Assembly: GCF_000243695.2 (NCBI RefSeq) | Contig: NZ_AHMN02000022.1 | Span: 86,001-150,000, forward strand | From: Leptospira kirschneri serovar Cynopteri str. 3522 CT | GTDB taxonomy: Bacteria > Spirochaetota > Leptospiria > Leptospirales > Leptospiraceae | Reading direction: 5' to 3' | Length of the DNA stretch: 64,000 nt | Part shown: positions 27,949 to 38,718 of the stretch, piece by piece | Layout: each line of letters opens with the position of its first letter | Numbering within the stretch: the stretch's first letter is position 1 | Position numbers and translations under genes: made by a program | Notes under the pieces: generated by a model | Told to the model about the DNA's origin: nothing | The model's input: the letters and a program-made list of their open reading frames with translations, nothing else | Databases searched by the model: none

Positions 27949-28054
27949 ATTAGAATTGCTGAAAAATTTCATAGTTCAATTAACAAAACTACTTCAATCG
28001 ACCACTTTCATGAAACAGAAAACAGATGGAGTATTCATTTTTTAACAACCATAA
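27949..28054 (+). repeat. Family A element, copy A3
   Basis: 106 bp in the 424-bp gap 27804-28227. Left end ATTAGAATTGCTGAAAAATT, right end ATTTTTTAACAACCATAA. The interior shares ATAGTTCAATTAACAAAACT and TCAATCGACC with A1. It directly abuts the family C element that follows. Confidence 0.7.
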
Positions 28055-28227
28055 GTCCGACGTAAGAAAATCGGGGCGAATCCGGCTTGCCTGTGGCAAG
28101 CCGGACCGGGCTCTTTAGCTCCGGTAAATAAATTGCATGTAGAAAATGTAATGTAATGTTTCGTCTTTAGTTTCAATTTATTTACCCCGCATCGATCCCT
28201 TTCGCGTTATTCCAAATGATGTTAATA
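28055..28227 (+). repeat. Family C element, copy C1, with two strong inverted repeats
   Basis: Shares GTAAGAAAATCGG near its left side and GCATCGATCCCTTTCGCG near its right side with the other copies. It contains a perfect 10-bp hairpin (CCGGCTTGCC, loop TGT, GGCAAGCCGG at 28082-28104) and a perfect 13-bp inverted pair (GGTAAATAAATTG at 28123-28135 and CAATTTATTTACC at 28174-28186). No reading frame. It ends at the stop of the next leftward gene. Confidence 0.68.
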
Positions 28228-29130
28228 TTAAGGTTTTATTTTGTTTTCAGCATTGATATTTTGTGCGGGATCTTGGTTTTTAACTTCATTCTCTTTTTTA
28301 GATTGGTTCTTTTCGGTAGAAATTCCCAACCTCCATTCGTAGGATTTTAAAGTTCTGGTTCTTTCTTTTTTTCGGATCGATTCTGCTTCCGTATTTAAAC
28401 GTCCTTCCGCGTCGTCCCAATACAATAATTCTTCGGATTTTAAATAATCAGAATCCAGAATTTTATTTTTAGCAACCTTATCCGAAAGAGAAAGAACGGA
28501 ATCCTCGTTTTTTCCGAGTAAAATTTTAGTTTGATAGAGCGAAAGAAGCGACTGTCTTTGATAATACAAAGCCGAAGTTTTATCTCCTTTTTCCAACTCT
28601 TGAACAGAAGCTTTGGATGTTTCCCCGAAGCGAGCATAATACTTTTCTAATACAGGTAAAATAGAACGATTTTTATTTTTTTCATCTAACCGAATCGCTA
28701 CGATCAAAGGCGCCAGTTCTTGACTCAATTGAGTCGTTTTACTTTCATAGTCTTTTCGAATTGATTCTTCTAACGGAATGATCGATTTAATAATATTTTC
28801 AAACGCAGTTGTGGCGTTTCCGTATTCCGCCTTGATGTATAAAGTTTCGGCTTGTCCGTAATCGTTTGCAAGTTTATCTAATTCTTGTTTTTTACCAAAA
28901 TTGAGAAGAGAAACTCGGATTCCTTTCAATCCAAGATATGCTTTTTTTCGAACCGATTCTAATTTACCTGTTTCTATCAATTCTCGATCGGATTGTGTTT
29001 TTTGTTTTTCTTTAGGATCTTTGGATTCATTTGGAACGGTTTGTGAAAAAACAGATACGTTCCAGATCAAAATCAAAACACAAAATATAAGTCCGATTTG
29101 ATTCCGTTGAGTTAGTAGATTCTCTTTCAT
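28228..29130 (-). CDS. Exported hypothetical protein, helical
   Basis: The preferred ATG 29130 gives 300 residues with a signal peptide ([19 protein letters not shown]). The mature region is predicted mostly helical and charged, without TPR signatures I can confirm, and has a Lys/Asn-rich tail. An upstream TTG at 29139 would add three residues. Function unknown. Its stop is next to the family C element. Confidence 0.7.
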   Translation of the reverse strand: MKENLLTQRNQIGLIFCVLILIWNVSVFSQTVPNESKDPKEKQKTQSDRELIETGKLESVRKKAYLGLKGIRVSLLNFGKKQELDKLANDYGQAETLYIKAEYGNATTAFENIIKSIIPLEESIRKDYESKTTQLSQELAPLIVAIRLDEKNKNRSILPVLEKYYARFGETSKASVQELEKGDKTSALYYQRQSLLSLYQTKILLGKNEDSVLSLSDKVAKNKILDSDYLKSEELLYWDDAEGRLNTEAESIRKKERTRTLKSYEWRLGISTEKNQSKKENEVKNQDPAQNINAENKIKP

Positions 29131-29190
29131 CTCTATCAATATCGGCAGGAAAACGAATGCAAAGCAAGGCTTTTCTTAGACTATGGATTT

Positions 29191-29744
29191 ATGATCATAC
29201 TTAGATCCAAATCTCCCCGTAGAAAACAAATTTTAGAATCTTTGGATCTTGATTTTAGAATCGAAGCGGAAGATATAGACGAAAGTTCTTTGAAAAACGA
29301 GCGTCCTTTAGAATATTTAAAAAGGATTTCATTATCTAAGTTAGGCACAAGATCCAAAAATGAACTTTTAATATCCTGCGACACGATCGTGGTCCAAGAA
29401 AATTCAATTTTACAAAAGCCAGAGAATTTTTTGCAAGCGACAGAAATGCTCGAGGGACTATCTGGAAAAACTCACATTGTATATTCTGGATTAGGAATTT
29501 ATTATAAAGGATTGGAACAATTTGCATTCGATTCTTCTAAAGTTCATTTCCATATCTGGGACAACAAACAAATCAGAAAATACATCGAAAAATATTCTCC
29601 CTTTGACAAAGCGGGAAGTTACGGAGTTCAGGATTTAGAAGGTCCGGTTAAATCTTTCGAAGGATCTTATACAAATATATTAGGTTTTCCGATTCGAATG
29701 TTTTTTCAATACCACGAACTTTGGAAAAAATATCTAAAAGGAAA

Positions 29745-29754
<10 letters not shown>
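29191..29754 (+). CDS. maf: Maf-family nucleotide pyrophosphatase
   Basis: 187 residues with Maf motifs: [13 protein letters not shown] (SxSPRR), [30 protein letters not shown] and NILGFPI. Hydrolyses nucleoside triphosphates such as dTTP/UTP or m7GTP (house-cleaning). It is divergent from the exported protein gene. The 3' end overlaps a small convergent reading frame by 10 bp. Confidence 0.88.
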
Positions 29755-29954
<200 letters not shown>

Positions 29955-30384
29955 AATCTAATCTTCGGAGACTTTATTTTGTATCTTAAGGATTTGTTTT
30001 AAAAAAAGAGTCAATGAGTTTTGTTTAGGAAAATTTTAAGATAAAATTTGCGTGAGTTCCTATATTTTTCAAAAAAATTTAGATTTGTGCAGTAGTTCCC
30101 ACAGATTAAGTTTCATTCAAATAATTTGCTGATTTTGAAACCATTTGTTAAATTTATAAATTGTGTGAGTTCCCACATTTTCGAGAAAAATTTAGACTCA
30201 ACGGAGAAATTAACAAAATTCTAAAAGAAACTTATAAATTGAATTTTTAATTAGATGAAGATCGCAAAACGCCGATTTCATGCAGAAATTTAAAATCATT
30301 CTTTTTGAATTTAATAGAGATTTTTTAAAAACGATTCTTATGTTTTTTAAGAAAGAAACAAAATGATTACCCAATAAAAATAGA
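29955..30384. repeat. Gene-free gap with three family B cores
   Basis: GTGAGTTCCTATA at about 30052, AGTAGTTCCCACAG at 30091 and GTGTGAGTTCCCACATTT at about 30163. No gene is supportable in the gap. The last 60 bases before holA include a long run of A and T. Confidence 0.5.
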
Positions 30385-31473
30385 ATGGCAACTAAAACCA
30401 AAGAATATAAAAATTCCATAGAATTCTTAAACGATTGGAATCAAAAATTACCTCAAATCGTTTTCGTAGCGGCTAAAGAATCTTATGAATTCGAAATTCT
30501 TGCAGAGAGATATAAGGACTCGATTCGAAAAACGGGAGAACCTTACGAAATTGTAATCTTTGTATCAGAGCCAGGGGACTTTGAAAGATTTCAATCCGAA
30601 GCGTTTAACTTGGATATGTTCTCCAATAGAAAATTATTTATCATTAAATCGGGGCTCGAATTTTTTAAACCTATATCCAGCGGAAAAGGAAAGAACAACG
30701 AATCCTTACAAAAACAATTTTCAAACTTTCCAGATTCAATCCAACTTTTGATCCATTACAATCACTGGGAAGTTCCGAATAAAGTACTTCAAATTTTCGG
30801 CGGAAAAGCGAACCTCATCAAAACTAAAAATTTTTATCCGAACGAAATCCGTGGCGGACTTTTACAAGCTTGTAAAGAAATCGGAGTTCAACTCGACGAA
30901 GATGCAATAGACGAATTTCTACATAAAATTCCTCCATCTATGGGAGCATATCTTCAATCCCTTTCCAAACTCAAACTTTATCTTTCGAAAAAAACTTTCA
31001 ACAAACAAGATATAGAAGACGTTTTATTGTTCAGTGGAGAATTCAATTCTTCCGGTTTAGTGGATTTTTTTATGGAATCAGATCGGATTCGTTTTTTTAA
31101 GGAACTAAAAAAATTTCAAAGCGGAAAAGATTCTCTACTTTTATTTTTTTCAATTTTAAAAGAAAAAATCGACCAACTTCGAAAATACAAAATCATTTCC
31201 AAAAAATACGAAACTTCCCTTTCTGACGAAGAACTCTACGAGTTCCTGGGAATTCAATCTTATAGCCCTGCGAGAAAAAATTTCGTTCGTAACCGCCTTA
31301 AAAAAGAAGCGACTTTTTTTTCGGATAAGACAATCGGAGAACTTTATGATTTTATAATAGAGATGAATATTCGAATCAAGACCAACTCAGAAAAAGAAGA
31401 ATCTCTATTTTATTTTAAACGTCGGATGGAAGATTTTTTCCTTCAACTTCGTCGGAAAGACCGAATTCTATAA
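30385..31473 (+). CDS. holA: DNA polymerase III delta subunit (clamp-loader)
   Basis: 362 residues matching HolA: an N-terminal degenerate AAA+ domain (VFVAAKESYEFEILAERYKD, then DMFSNRKLFIIKS), the middle FYPNEIRGGLLQACKEIGVQLDEDAI segment, and a helical C-terminal collar domain. It opens the sliding clamp with delta-prime. No functional Walker A, as expected for delta. The 3' end overlaps the convergent AAA+/Fis gene by 59 bp. holB (delta-prime) is at 49033. Confidence 0.85.
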   Translation: MATKTKEYKNSIEFLNDWNQKLPQIVFVAAKESYEFEILAERYKDSIRKTGEPYEIVIFVSEPGDFERFQSEAFNLDMFSNRKLFIIKSGLEFFKPISSGKGKNNESLQKQFSNFPDSIQLLIHYNHWEVPNKVLQIFGGKANLIKTKNFYPNEIRGGLLQACKEIGVQLDEDAIDEFLHKIPPSMGAYLQSLSKLKLYLSKKTFNKQDIEDVLLFSGEFNSSGLVDFFMESDRIRFFKELKKFQSGKDSLLLFFSILKEKIDQLRKYKIISKKYETSLSDEELYEFLGIQSYSPARKNFVRNRLKKEATFFSDKTIGELYDFIIEMNIRIKTNSEKEESLFYFKRRMEDFFLQLRRKDRIL

Positions 31474-32308
31474 TCTTTCTGTAAATCGTTCTCTCTGAAA
31501 TCCCAAGTATTTTAGCGGCCTTTTCCCGATTTCCATTTACAAGAATTAAATTCCTTTTGATAATCTCCCTTTCATAATCTCTTAAAGGAATTCCAGTTTT
31601 CACTTCGATAAATTTGGAATATACATACGAAGTTTCGAACATCTGAGGTGGAAGATGTTTTACGTCCAAAATACGCACCGCGAACAAGGAAATCATACTT
31701 TCCAGTAAATTTTTCAGTTGTCTGACATTTCCAGGAAAATCATAATTTAGTAAAATATGATATAATTTTTCACTTAACCGAATTTCTTTTCGTTTATATT
31801 TTTCGGAAAGAATTTCCAAAAAATGTTTAATCAAAAGAGGAATATCCTCTTTTCTCTCCCTGAGATCCGGAAGGTCCAATCTAAAATTAGAAATTTCGAA
31901 ATAAAGAGATTCTAATATTTGACCGGCTTCTAATTTTTGTTTCCATTCTTTACCAGAAATAAAAATGAAACGAGAATTGTTTTGGTTTTCACGGATTCTT
32001 TTTAATAGATAAGCTTGGTTTTCTTTTGGAAAATTCGAAAAGTCTTTAAAAAGAAAATACGCATCATCTTTGACCGAAAGCTCCGATTCTAAACTTCTTT
32101 GATTTTCGTAATGATCAGAATCTATAATAAATACTTGTGGATTTTTACCGGACAAACTTGCAATTAAATTAGAAACAAACGTTTTACCACTACCCGGACC
32201 TCCGGTAACAAACAACGGTAGATTACTTTGGGACAAAGATTTTAGTCGATTGAATATCTTAATCGAATTCGAAGCGTTGCCTATAAAAATATGTTCTTCG
32301 GAATTCAA
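31415..32308 (-). CDS. Divergent sigma-54-type AAA+ regulator lacking GAFTGA, with Fis-type HTH
   Basis: 297 residues. Walker A reads GGPGSGKTF. After LESEL, where bacterial enhancer-binding proteins have GHEKGAFTGA, the sequence goes straight to VKDDAYFLFKDF, so the sigma-54 contact loop is absent and Walker B (FLFKD) lacks the second acidic residue. The LRERKEDIP and FPGNVRQL motifs remain. A Fis-type helix-turn-helix (NREKAAKILGISERTIYRKI) ends the protein. No receiver domain. It probably binds DNA but cannot open sigma-54 promoters in the usual way. Lies 21 bp downstream of the vWA gene. Confidence 0.8.
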   Translation of the reverse strand: MNSEEHIFIGNASNSIKIFNRLKSLSQSNLPLFVTGGPGSGKTFVSNLIASLSGKNPQVFIIDSDHYENQRSLESELSVKDDAYFLFKDFSNFPKENQAYLLKRIRENQNNSRFIFISGKEWKQKLEAGQILESLYFEISNFRLDLPDLRERKEDIPLLIKHFLEILSEKYKRKEIRLSEKLYHILLNYDFPGNVRQLKNLLESMISLFAVRILDVKHLPPQMFETSYVYSKFIEVKTGIPLRDYEREIIKRNLILVNGNREKAAKILGISERTIYRKIIEFGLSDEVEGKNLPSDV

Positions 32309-32329
32309 TTGAAGAGTCCTTTGTAAAGA

Positions 32330-33877
32330 TTATAACCCTTTGACCTGTAGAACTCTACCTCGGATTATACATTCAAAGGAACTTTTATTCGTATTCTGAA
32401 AGTAATTTCTTACTTGAATGGGAGTACATTCTAAAATCTGAGATGGAGAAATTTTATAGTTTTCCGTTAGATTGGCAACGTTCGTAACGCCGTCCACTGA
32501 ATTTGCAGATGGAACATACGTTGTTTGATATTGAACCAGTTCATCCACTTGTGGTATTTTTATTCCCTGCGGAAGAAAAATCCAATAGGCTTTTTCACCC
32601 GATTTTACTAAAATTTCCGTTTCACCTCCTTCTCTAAACTCATCTTTTAATAAAACTCCGGAAAGTAAAAAGGTAAGATTTGTTTGTAAAACGTCAGAAG
32701 CAATAATTTTATCTGTAGTCAATTCAGAATATATTTCCATAAAATTCAAAGGATTGATTGATTCCGATTCTATATACTTTCCAGAATAAGAAACTTTATT
32801 AAGCAAAGATTCCTCTATGACTTGATTAGGAGATATTTCGGAATATGTAAAATAAATTTGTCTTCCCCTAAATATTAAGGTTTTTGAATCTTTAGTTGTA
32901 CTGATTTTTCTGAAATACGTTATATCAAATAAATTTCCTTTGGGAAAAATTCCTTTATAATATCTTGTTTGAGACGTAGAAAAATACGAGGCCGTGAATA
33001 GTAAAACCCGATAACCGGAAGTTTGCAGATTTTGAATCGAAGACACTAAAGTAGGATTGGGGATTTTTCCTTTTGCGTTTGTAAGAATGATCACTTCTTG
33101 AGACTTAGAAACCGAACCAACTAACGAGCGCTTTATGTTAAGTAACGCCTCTGATAAATCGTCTAGACTAGATTTACCGAACGATTTTAGACTTCCAACC
33201 TGAGTTCTCAATTCCGCTAAAGAACCCGCTTTTGGAAGAATAGAAACCTTTCCTTCAGAAAAAGTTACGATTCTAATCCCCGTTAAAGAATCCCAAGAAG
33301 TATTTTTAACGAACCGAACCCATTCTTCTCTTTCTCTTTGAAAAGAAGGAGATAAATCGATTACAAAAATCAATTCTCTGGAACTTCTATTTGATACTGA
33401 AGAGGTGGTTTGCCTTTTTTTAAAAGGAATCCAGGGAAAAGAACGTTCCGTCATAGAACGCATTAAAATGAAAAGATCGGATTTTTCCGAAAGGTGAAAT
33501 TCCTCCAATCGTCTTTGAGAACAATCGTATAAAATTCGATCCAAAGTAATCTTGTTTTGAAAGCCAAGTTCATCCCGAACCAAAAAATCCGTTGATAATT
33601 CAGAACAGATTTTGAAAAAATCTTCCTTTGCAAAGTGAGAGTTTTTGAATTTATTAAAAATTTCTTTATCTCTAACTTTTTCAGTGGTATCTACTTTCGC
33701 CCTTAGCAACAAGTTTGCATAAAACGCCCCAAATTTAGAAATTTCTTGGGATCTATCGTCAATTCTTTCTAAAGTTACAGGTAACCTTCCATCCATTTTT
33801 CCAGGAAGAAAAGTTATACTCGTAGAAAATATCGGGTGAGTCACCAAACAGAAGAAAAAAAATAAATTTCTCAACAT
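32330..33877 (-). CDS. Exported von Willebrand factor A-domain protein
   Basis: The ATG 33877 gives 515 residues with a signal peptide (MLRNLFFFFCLVTHPIFSTS); a longer frame to 33937 would bury the signal. A vWA fold is suggested by the MIDAS-type LIFVIDLSPSF near residue 170, DSLTGIRIVTFSEG and QEVIILTNAKG. The remaining MIDAS Thr and Asp positions are not clear. C-terminal region unassigned. Operon with the AAA+/Fis gene: a vWA protein next to an AAA+ ATPase is a recurrent pairing, but here the ATPase is cytoplasmic and regulator-like. Confidence 0.7.
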   Translation of the reverse strand: MLRNLFFFFCLVTHPIFSTSITFLPGKMDGRLPVTLERIDDRSQEISKFGAFYANLLLRAKVDTTEKVRDKEIFNKFKNSHFAKEDFFKICSELSTDFLVRDELGFQNKITLDRILYDCSQRRLEEFHLSEKSDLFILMRSMTERSFPWIPFKKRQTTSSVSNRSSRELIFVIDLSPSFQREREEWVRFVKNTSWDSLTGIRIVTFSEGKVSILPKAGSLAELRTQVGSLKSFGKSSLDDLSEALLNIKRSLVGSVSKSQEVIILTNAKGKIPNPTLVSSIQNLQTSGYRVLLFTASYFSTSQTRYYKGIFPKGNLFDITYFRKISTTKDSKTLIFRGRQIYFTYSEISPNQVIEESLLNKVSYSGKYIESESINPLNFMEIYSELTTDKIIASDVLQTNLTFLLSGVLLKDEFREGGETEILVKSGEKAYWIFLPQGIKIPQVDELVQYQTTYVPSANSVDGVTNVANLTENYKISPSQILECTPIQVRNYFQNTNKSSFECIIRGRVLQVKGL

Positions 33878-33984
33878 GTAGAACTTAGTACGATCCAAAT
33901 GAATTCTTAGTTTTAATATGGGAAATCTTAGATTCAAAGCAACTCATTAAAAAATGTGTTGCACAAACTCGGTAAAGTATTAGC

Positions 33985-34576
<592 letters not shown>

Positions 34577-34610
34577 TCCGCTTTATTGAAGAGCTACGAT
34601 ATGTTTATAA

Positions 34611-34638
34611 ACCCCGCGTTTTCATGCGGGGTTTTTTA
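34611..34638 (+). terminator. Rho-independent terminator after lipL21
   Basis: ACCCCGC then GCGGGGTTTTTT: a 6-bp GC-rich stem (CCCCGC/GCGGGG) with loop GTTTTCAT, followed by a T run, 35 bp after the stop codon. Confidence 0.85.
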
Positions 34639-34978
34639 TTTTGAAGTCTGTAACTTTTAAACCTATTCTTATATTCAAAAATTTTCATTTTGTTATCGTC
34701 TTTAATTTTTTGAGAGGCAGATTTCCATTTTTTAAATCAAAGTAAGTTCAGTGAAAATGATTCTATATTGCGTCTTGCACGATCATAGAGACGTTTTGTT
34801 GAGTTCAAAGAGTTGTTGTATTGAGTTTTTTTATTCGCCAAAATTATCTCCAAGTTAATAACAAATCCGGTAAAAATTGAATATTGAATGAATTCTAAAA
34901 CAAAAACCCGTTTACCTACAAAATTGATTAGAATCATTTCCTAAATTAAAGTTATGAAGTAAAAATTTTGATAAAAAT

Positions 34979-35953
34979 ATGACTGTGCGTAAATTAGTTT
35001 TATTTGTTTCTTCATTTTTTTTACTGAGCTTTTTATCTCAGTGTACAACGTTATTACTTAGGGATTATCAAGAAAGTAGCAATATATATGGTTTTTATTA
35101 TTATTTTTACGAAGAATTTAAAGATACCTCAGACAAACCTGGCACAACAATAGTAGAAAGTCCTAATGATTGGTTTGATTCAAATAAAATCTTTCACTAC
35201 TGTGCAAATAATTCACTATCGTCTTTAGAGACGAATCTTGATGAAAACTATTCGTATGAAATACAACGTCGTAAAAAAGACGAAACTTGTAAAAAACTTT
35301 ACAACTCTACAAAAAGTAATGTAGTAATTGAAGCAAATGGAAGTTTGTTACTCTTTGATTTAGGAACGAAAGTACACGTCACCTCCGGACATCATCAACA
35401 TTCTCCTATATCTCAACTTGACCTTGTTATCTATAGAGGTCCTCTACTTCAAAAATCGATCCAAAACATAAAAGCTGCATGGATTTCTAAAGGTTCGATT
35501 TGTCTTGAAGATTCATCGAAAAAAATTGTATCATTAGATTGTTCTCATACGGAAGGTAATGGAGACTTTGAACGTAGAGTATGTATTCAAACATCTGCGG
35601 ATTGTTCCCCAAAAAAAACACCGCTCTATCTATCTTCAATTCCTCGTTCTGCTCCTACTTACTTTCTAAAAGAAAGATGTTACGAAAAAGGAGATGGATG
35701 TAATAGTGTCTCGATTGCAGTATGGTTTCCAGAACAACACGTTTCTAATCAATCACAAATTGTAGAAATCGAAATAGGTAAATTTTCGGAACGAATGATT
35801 ATCTCCAAAACGATCCCATACGTTATGAGTTATAGTTTATACCCGGTTACGATCGTCTGGGATGTAGTTACATTTCCTTTTCAAGTTGTATTGTATCTTC
35901 TTTTTTATAATGATTTCAACCCAACAGGTTACGTTCCTCCAGGAAGGAAATAA
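34979..35953 (+). CDS. Putative lipoprotein of unknown function
   Basis: 324 residues. The signal peptide ends in LSFLSQC (lipobox). The mature region is aromatic at first (GFYYYFYEEF), then contains several paired cysteines (CLEDS, DCSH, VCIQTSADC). The C-terminus has a hydrophobic helix (PVTIVWDVVTFPFQVVLYLLF) resembling the end of YceK-type lipoproteins. The 402-bp gap before it (34577-34978) has the lipL21 terminator and degenerate repeat-like sequence but no gene. Confidence 0.72.
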   Translation: MTVRKLVLFVSSFFLLSFLSQCTTLLLRDYQESSNIYGFYYYFYEEFKDTSDKPGTTIVESPNDWFDSNKIFHYCANNSLSSLETNLDENYSYEIQRRKKDETCKKLYNSTKSNVVIEANGSLLLFDLGTKVHVTSGHHQHSPISQLDLVIYRGPLLQKSIQNIKAAWISKGSICLEDSSKKIVSLDCSHTEGNGDFERRVCIQTSADCSPKKTPLYLSSIPRSAPTYFLKERCYEKGDGCNSVSIAVWFPEQHVSNQSQIVEIEIGKFSERMIISKTIPYVMSYSLYPVTIVWDVVTFPFQVVLYLLFYNDFNPTGYVPPGRK

Positions 35954-36158
35954 TATGAACTTGAATTCGTTATAACACAAAAGGATCGATGTGAGGAACT
36001 TCAACAGAAAGTTCTTTCAAACTCAGAGTCTCGCTTCTATTAAAACTAAAGAAGATTATTGTATAACGTTTACTGCATACACTTTATTGACAGAGTTGAG
36101 AAACCCAGCTATCTGAGGCAAGTCTGGATTCTCTCTGACCTTTTTACAGAGGATTTGA

Positions 36159-36194
<36 letters not shown>

Positions 36195-36380
36195 TCGTAT
36201 TTGGTAATTTGCGAACTTTCAGCAGTTCTAATATCGTTAAATTTTTGTAGTAGTTCCCACATTGGAGGTTTTGGGATAAACTCTTAACAGAAAAAAGTGA
36301 AATTGCTGATAAAAAAGAGGATTTTCAAAAAACGCTCCGAAAAAAGAAATTAAGTTCTCGAAACGTTCTTTAGAATTTTA

Positions 36381-37115
36381 TTAAAGAATTATTCCGAATT
36401 TTCCAGCAAGTGTGTTTATATCTGTATTAAACTCGTCCTGTTTGGCCGCCGCCTTTTTCAAAGATTCTGTTGCAACTTGAAGGATCTTATTCTTTTCCTC
36501 GTCGGAAACGGAGTTATACTTTGCAAGTTCTTGACTGGATTTTTTCAATAGTTTTACAGTTTCTCCAAGAAGAGGATCCTTGCTTAAAGAAGTCGATACT
36601 GTTTTGATCCAAACGTCATAATAATTATTCAACTTGTCTTCCGTCAAAATCGAATCATAACAACTGACTTTAGAGAATTCTTGGATCACTTCCTGTTCTA
36701 AACAATACATTCCTCTTTTCAACTTACCTTTCGTGTTAGCGGTAATCGTCGGTTTTATAAATGCATCATCCGCGTCGTTTAACACGAAGTATACGTTTTC
36801 AGAGAAATTTTTTGCAGGCGCAAAACCTTCTTTGTTTTCCACAGTTTTTACTTTGATATACGTTACAATAGAAGTTCCTTTTTTTGTGGTTACTTCCGCT
36901 TCAACGTTTTCTAAACCTGTTACTTCTTCCATTCCATAAACAAGACTGACTTGATCTTCCTTTTTATCAGAACCCGGAACTTTGTAAATCCATTGGTCAA
37001 AATTAGCATATCTGTTTCCTAAGATTTGCGCTTCTTGTTTTTTTTCTTCCTTTTTACATCCGATCATAATCAACAAAAGAAAAGAAAGAATTAAGAATAA
37101 CTTAATTTGTTTCAT
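36381..37115 (-). CDS. Putative lipoprotein (244 aa)
   Basis: The signal MKQIKLFLILSFLLLIMIGC ends in a lipobox Cys followed by KKEEKKQE, a charged linker typical of exposed spirochaetal lipoproteins. The mature protein looks beta-rich first (SLVYGMEEVTG, TSIVTYIKVKTVENKEGFAPAKNF, possibly SH3-like), then helical. Family not certain. Single gene. Confidence 0.78.
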   Translation of the reverse strand: MKQIKLFLILSFLLLIMIGCKKEEKKQEAQILGNRYANFDQWIYKVPGSDKKEDQVSLVYGMEEVTGLENVEAEVTTKKGTSIVTYIKVKTVENKEGFAPAKNFSENVYFVLNDADDAFIKPTITANTKGKLKRGMYCLEQEVIQEFSKVSCYDSILTEDKLNNYYDVWIKTVSTSLSKDPLLGETVKLLKKSSQELAKYNSVSDEEKNKILQVATESLKKAAAKQDEFNTDINTLAGKFGIIL

Positions 37116-37391
37116 ACAGTGACTTCTCCGTTTCTCAAAGTTTTTAAGCCCGTGGAAAATTTAGTCAAGGATTAATGAAGGCAGTTACGAAAGTACTAAC
37201 CCGATTCGACCGAGACTTCGCGATTCTAAAGCACGCAAAACACACGGAAAAATTGACACTATGCTTTGCTTGAAGTATCGCCTTTTGAAAAATGATGTTT
37301 AGAAAATTTCGTATAACGTTTTAAGATAACAAACATTCCAGGAGAACTGTTTTGGTACCTGTCTCTGTTAGGTGCATCCGCATTACAGTCA

Positions 37392-37610
37392 TTAACGGCC
37401 GAATTTGGAGCGGAGAGCTTCAGCCGCAATTCTTGCTTCCGATTCAAAATTAATTTCCATTTCATGAATCTCCTTATCCTTTTCGATCAGTGCTTGGGGA
37501 TTCCAAAGATTACGTTCATTCCCTACCGGAAGACGGTCGGTTTCGGAATCGATGCCTAAGAAAATTCGGAATAAGGGATCTTTGTCGCTCAACTCATTAC
37601 CAAGCGCCAT
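37392..37610 (-). CDS. Small hypothetical protein or gene remnant
   Basis: 72 residues with a well-formed pattern (LFRIFLGIDSETDRLPVGNERNLWNP then ALIEKDKEI) that looks like the C-terminal part of a larger soluble protein. The region 37140-37720 is less AT-rich than its surroundings and has no SD before the ATG at 37610. I take it as a truncated or horizontally acquired remnant. No family name is assigned. Confidence 0.42.
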   Translation of the reverse strand: MALGNELSDKDPLFRIFLGIDSETDRLPVGNERNLWNPQALIEKDKEIHEMEINFESEARIAAEALRSKFGR

Positions 37611-37727
37611 ATGCGGCGTGAAGCTTCAATGACCGATAACCTTCTTTCGAGAAAATCATCCAAGCAAACGAGTTCTCACGCGTTGCAAGTAATCCTCATG
37701 CGATAGGTCGTGATGGTCGTCTCTCAT

Positions 37728-38714
<987 letters not shown>

Positions 38715-38718
38715 AAAA

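Noticed and set aside
34737..34937. 66-residue frame between lipL21 and the next lipoprotein
   Set aside because: Hydrophobic low-complexity translation of AT-rich, repeat-like DNA; no SD.
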